A stretch of DNA of 64,000 bases from Pseudomonas farsensis. Lineage in GTDB: Bacteria > Pseudomonadota > Gammaproteobacteria > Pseudomonadales > Pseudomonadaceae. Shown one piece after another: positions 62,546 to 64,000 of this stretch (within the stretch, counting starts at the first letter, position 1; each line of letters begins with the position of its first letter). The notes below the pieces were generated by a model. The model had not been told where the DNA came from. It saw only the letters and a program-made list of their open reading frames with translations, and did not search any database. Position numbers and translations under genes: made by a program. The stretch lies in contig NZ_JABWRF020000003.1 in NCBI RefSeq assembly GCF_014268805.2, positions 1 to 64,000 on the forward strand. Direction: 5' to 3'.

Positions 62546-64000
62546 ATGCGCCAAGCGCAATCGCTGCACTTCAGTACCCACGACGGCGTCGAGCTGCACT
62601 ACCGTCACTGGCCCGCTACCCGCAACGAGCACCAGCCGCGCCGGGCGGTGGTGATGTTCCACCGCGGCCACGAGCACGGTGGGCGCCTGGCGCATCTTGC
62701 CGATGAGCTGAACATGCCGGGCTACGACTTCTTCGCCTGGGACGCCCGTGGCCATGGCGAATCGCCGGGCGCGCGCGGCGACAGCCCAAGCTTTGGCACC
62801 AGTGTGCGCGACGTGCAGACCTTCATCGAACACCTGCAGGCCCGTCACGGTATCGCCGAAGCCGACATGGTGGTGCTGGCGCAGAGCGTCGGCGCGGTGC
62901 TGATCGCCACCTGGGCCCACGACTACGCGCCCAAGGTGCGCTGCCTGGTGCTGGCCTCGCCGGCCTTCAAGGTCAAGCTCTACGTGCCGTTCGCCCGGCC
63001 TGGCCTGAAACTGCTCAAGGCGCTGCGCGGCAACTTCTTCGTCAACAGCTACGTAAAACCGCGCCTGCTGACCCACGACCCCGAGCGGGTGATGTCGTAC
63101 CAGGCCGACCCGCTGATCAGCCGGCCGATCTCGGTGACCATGCTGCTGGGCCTGTACGATGCCGCCGACCGCGTGGTGGCCGATGCCCAGGCCATTCAGG
63201 TGCCCACGCAACTGTTGGTGTCCGGCGCCGACTTTGTGGTCGAGCGCGGCCCTCAGCAACGCTTCTTCGACCGCCTGGGCAGTGCCCGCAAAGAAATGCA
63301 TGTTCTGCCGGGGTTCTTCCACGACACCCTCGGCGAACGTGACCGTGGTCATGCCCTGGCGCGCATCACCCGCTTCGTCGAACACTGCTTTGACGCGCCA
63401 CTGCCGGCACCGTCGCTGCTCGATGCCGACAAAGCCGGCGCCAGCTGCGCCGAAGCCGAAGCACTCGCCGCCCCCCTGCCGCGCAACTCGCTGCGTGACC
63501 TGTACTGGCGCGCCACCCGCGCCAGCCTGCACCTGGGCAAGGGCTTGTCGGCCGGGGTGAAACTGGGCTTCGACACCGGTTTCGACTCCGGCTCCACCCT
63601 CGATTACGTCTACCGTAACACCCCCACCGGCAAAGGCCGCCTGGGCGAGCGCATCGACCGCAACTACCTCGACGCCATCGGCTGGCGCGGCATTCGCCAG
63701 CGCAAGCTGAACGTCGAGGAACTGCTGCGCCAAGCCATCGCCAGCCTGCGCGAGCAACAGCGCCCGGTGCATATCGTCGACATCGCTGCCGGCCACGGCC
63801 GCTACATCCTCGAAGCGCTGCAAGGCCTGGAGCAACTGCCCGATTCGATCCTGCTGCGCGACTACAGCGAACTCAACGTGCAGCAAGGCCAGGCGCTGAT
63901 CAGCGCCAAAGGCCTGGGCGACATAGCGCGCTTTGTCCAGGGCGATGCCTTCGACCGCCAGAGCCTGGCCAGCCTCGACCCGCGCCCAACCCTGGCGGTG
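62546..64000 (+). CDS. YnbC-like hydrolase/methyltransferase fusion (cut by edge)
   Basis: The open frame from ATG 62546 runs 485 codons to the window edge. Residues 1-300 are an alpha/beta hydrolase with likely triad Ser114 (LAQSVGAV), Asp229 (SGADFVV) and His259 (GFFHDTLG), plus HGESPGARG typical of monoacylglycerol lipases. From about 370 a class I SAM methyltransferase begins, with motif I VDIAAGHGRY near 410. This fusion is the YnbC architecture. AAAGGAT precedes the ATG. It follows the YnbA-like gene by 30 nt. Confidence 0.88.
   Translation, partial: MRQAQSLHFSTHDGVELHYRHWPATRNEHQPRRAVVMFHRGHEHGGRLAHLADELNMPGYDFFAWDARGHGESPGARGDSPSFGTSVRDVQTFIEHLQARHGIAEADMVVLAQSVGAVLIATWAHDYAPKVRCLVLASPAFKVKLYVPFARPGLKLLKALRGNFFVNSYVKPRLLTHDPERVMSYQADPLISRPISVTMLLGLYDAADRVVADAQAIQVPTQLLVSGADFVVERGPQQRFFDRLGSARKEMHVLPGFFHDTLGERDRGHALARITRFVEHCFDAPLPAPSLLDADKAGASCAEAEALAAPLPRNSLRDLYWRATRASLHLGKGLSAGVKLGFDTGFDSGSTLDYVYRNTPTGKGRLGERIDRNYLDAIGWRGIRQRKLNVEELLRQAIASLREQQRPVHIVDIAAGHGRYILEALQGLEQLPDSILLRDYSELNVQQGQALISAKGLGDIARFVQGDAFDRQSLASLDPRPTLAV

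Noticed and set aside
62267..63886. 539-codon minus-strand frame over the YnbC-like gene
   Set aside because: Antisense to a frame with hydrolase triad and SAM motif; no family features of its own.

Overview
The window is a GC-rich bacterial chromosome segment from a fluorescent Pseudomonas, most likely the P. putida group. Evidence is the gene content and order (mksFEB; rimI behind a long pseudomonad holD; rplU-rpmA-obg-proB; morA beside glyA; cstA-ybdD-yjiA; radA-mscL-fpr-orphan luxR-rlmG; cioAB; pcaHG; mcpS-ggt) and the many REP-like inverted repeats between genes. Nothing looks like a prophage, plasmid, insertion sequence, CRISPR array, rRNA or tRNA. It reads as core genome with a few accessory inserts. 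Species assignment is inference from remembered synteny.

Layout. 0-7 kb: a small DUF3077-type gene, holD-rimI on the minus strand, then the overlapping mksF-mksE-mksB condensin operon. 7-18 kb: creA, proB, obg, rpmA and rplU on the minus strand, divergent from ispB; yjdM; a small gene under a strong Fur box; fklB; a YqhA-like membrane protein; and an 812-residue Lon-family protease whose ATPase motifs look degenerate. 18-25 kb: envelope proteins, a Gre-like factor without the catalytic tip, gdhA, and ettA with a TTG start. 25-31 kb: the c-di-GMP enzyme morA and glyA.

31-43 kb: the pyruvate-transport cluster cstA-ybdD-yjiA, an AA10 copper monooxygenase with an unusual N-terminus, the PilZ protein mapZ, a xanthine/urate-type permease behind a GntR-like palindrome, radA, mscL, fpr, an orphan LuxR and rlmG. 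43-54 kb: the cyanide-insensitive oxidase cioAB with its small partner and an ANR box, an MFS exporter, a purine permease overlapping trmA, and pcaHG behind a PcaQ-like operator. 54-64 kb: the chemoreceptor mcpS with a FliA-type -10, ggt, a LysR/quinone-reductase/quinol-monooxygenase group, a TSUP transporter, hicAB with a perfect operator palindrome, and a lipid-type operon resembling E. coli ynbA/ynbC that runs off the right edge.

The most interesting unexplained material is (a) the ynbA/ynbC-like operon at 61.9-64.0 kb, (b) a modular dispersed repeat recurring in at least five intergenic regions, (c) the catalytic-tip-less Gre factor, and (d) the AA10 enzyme whose copper-binding histidine lies several residues past the apparent signal-peptide site.
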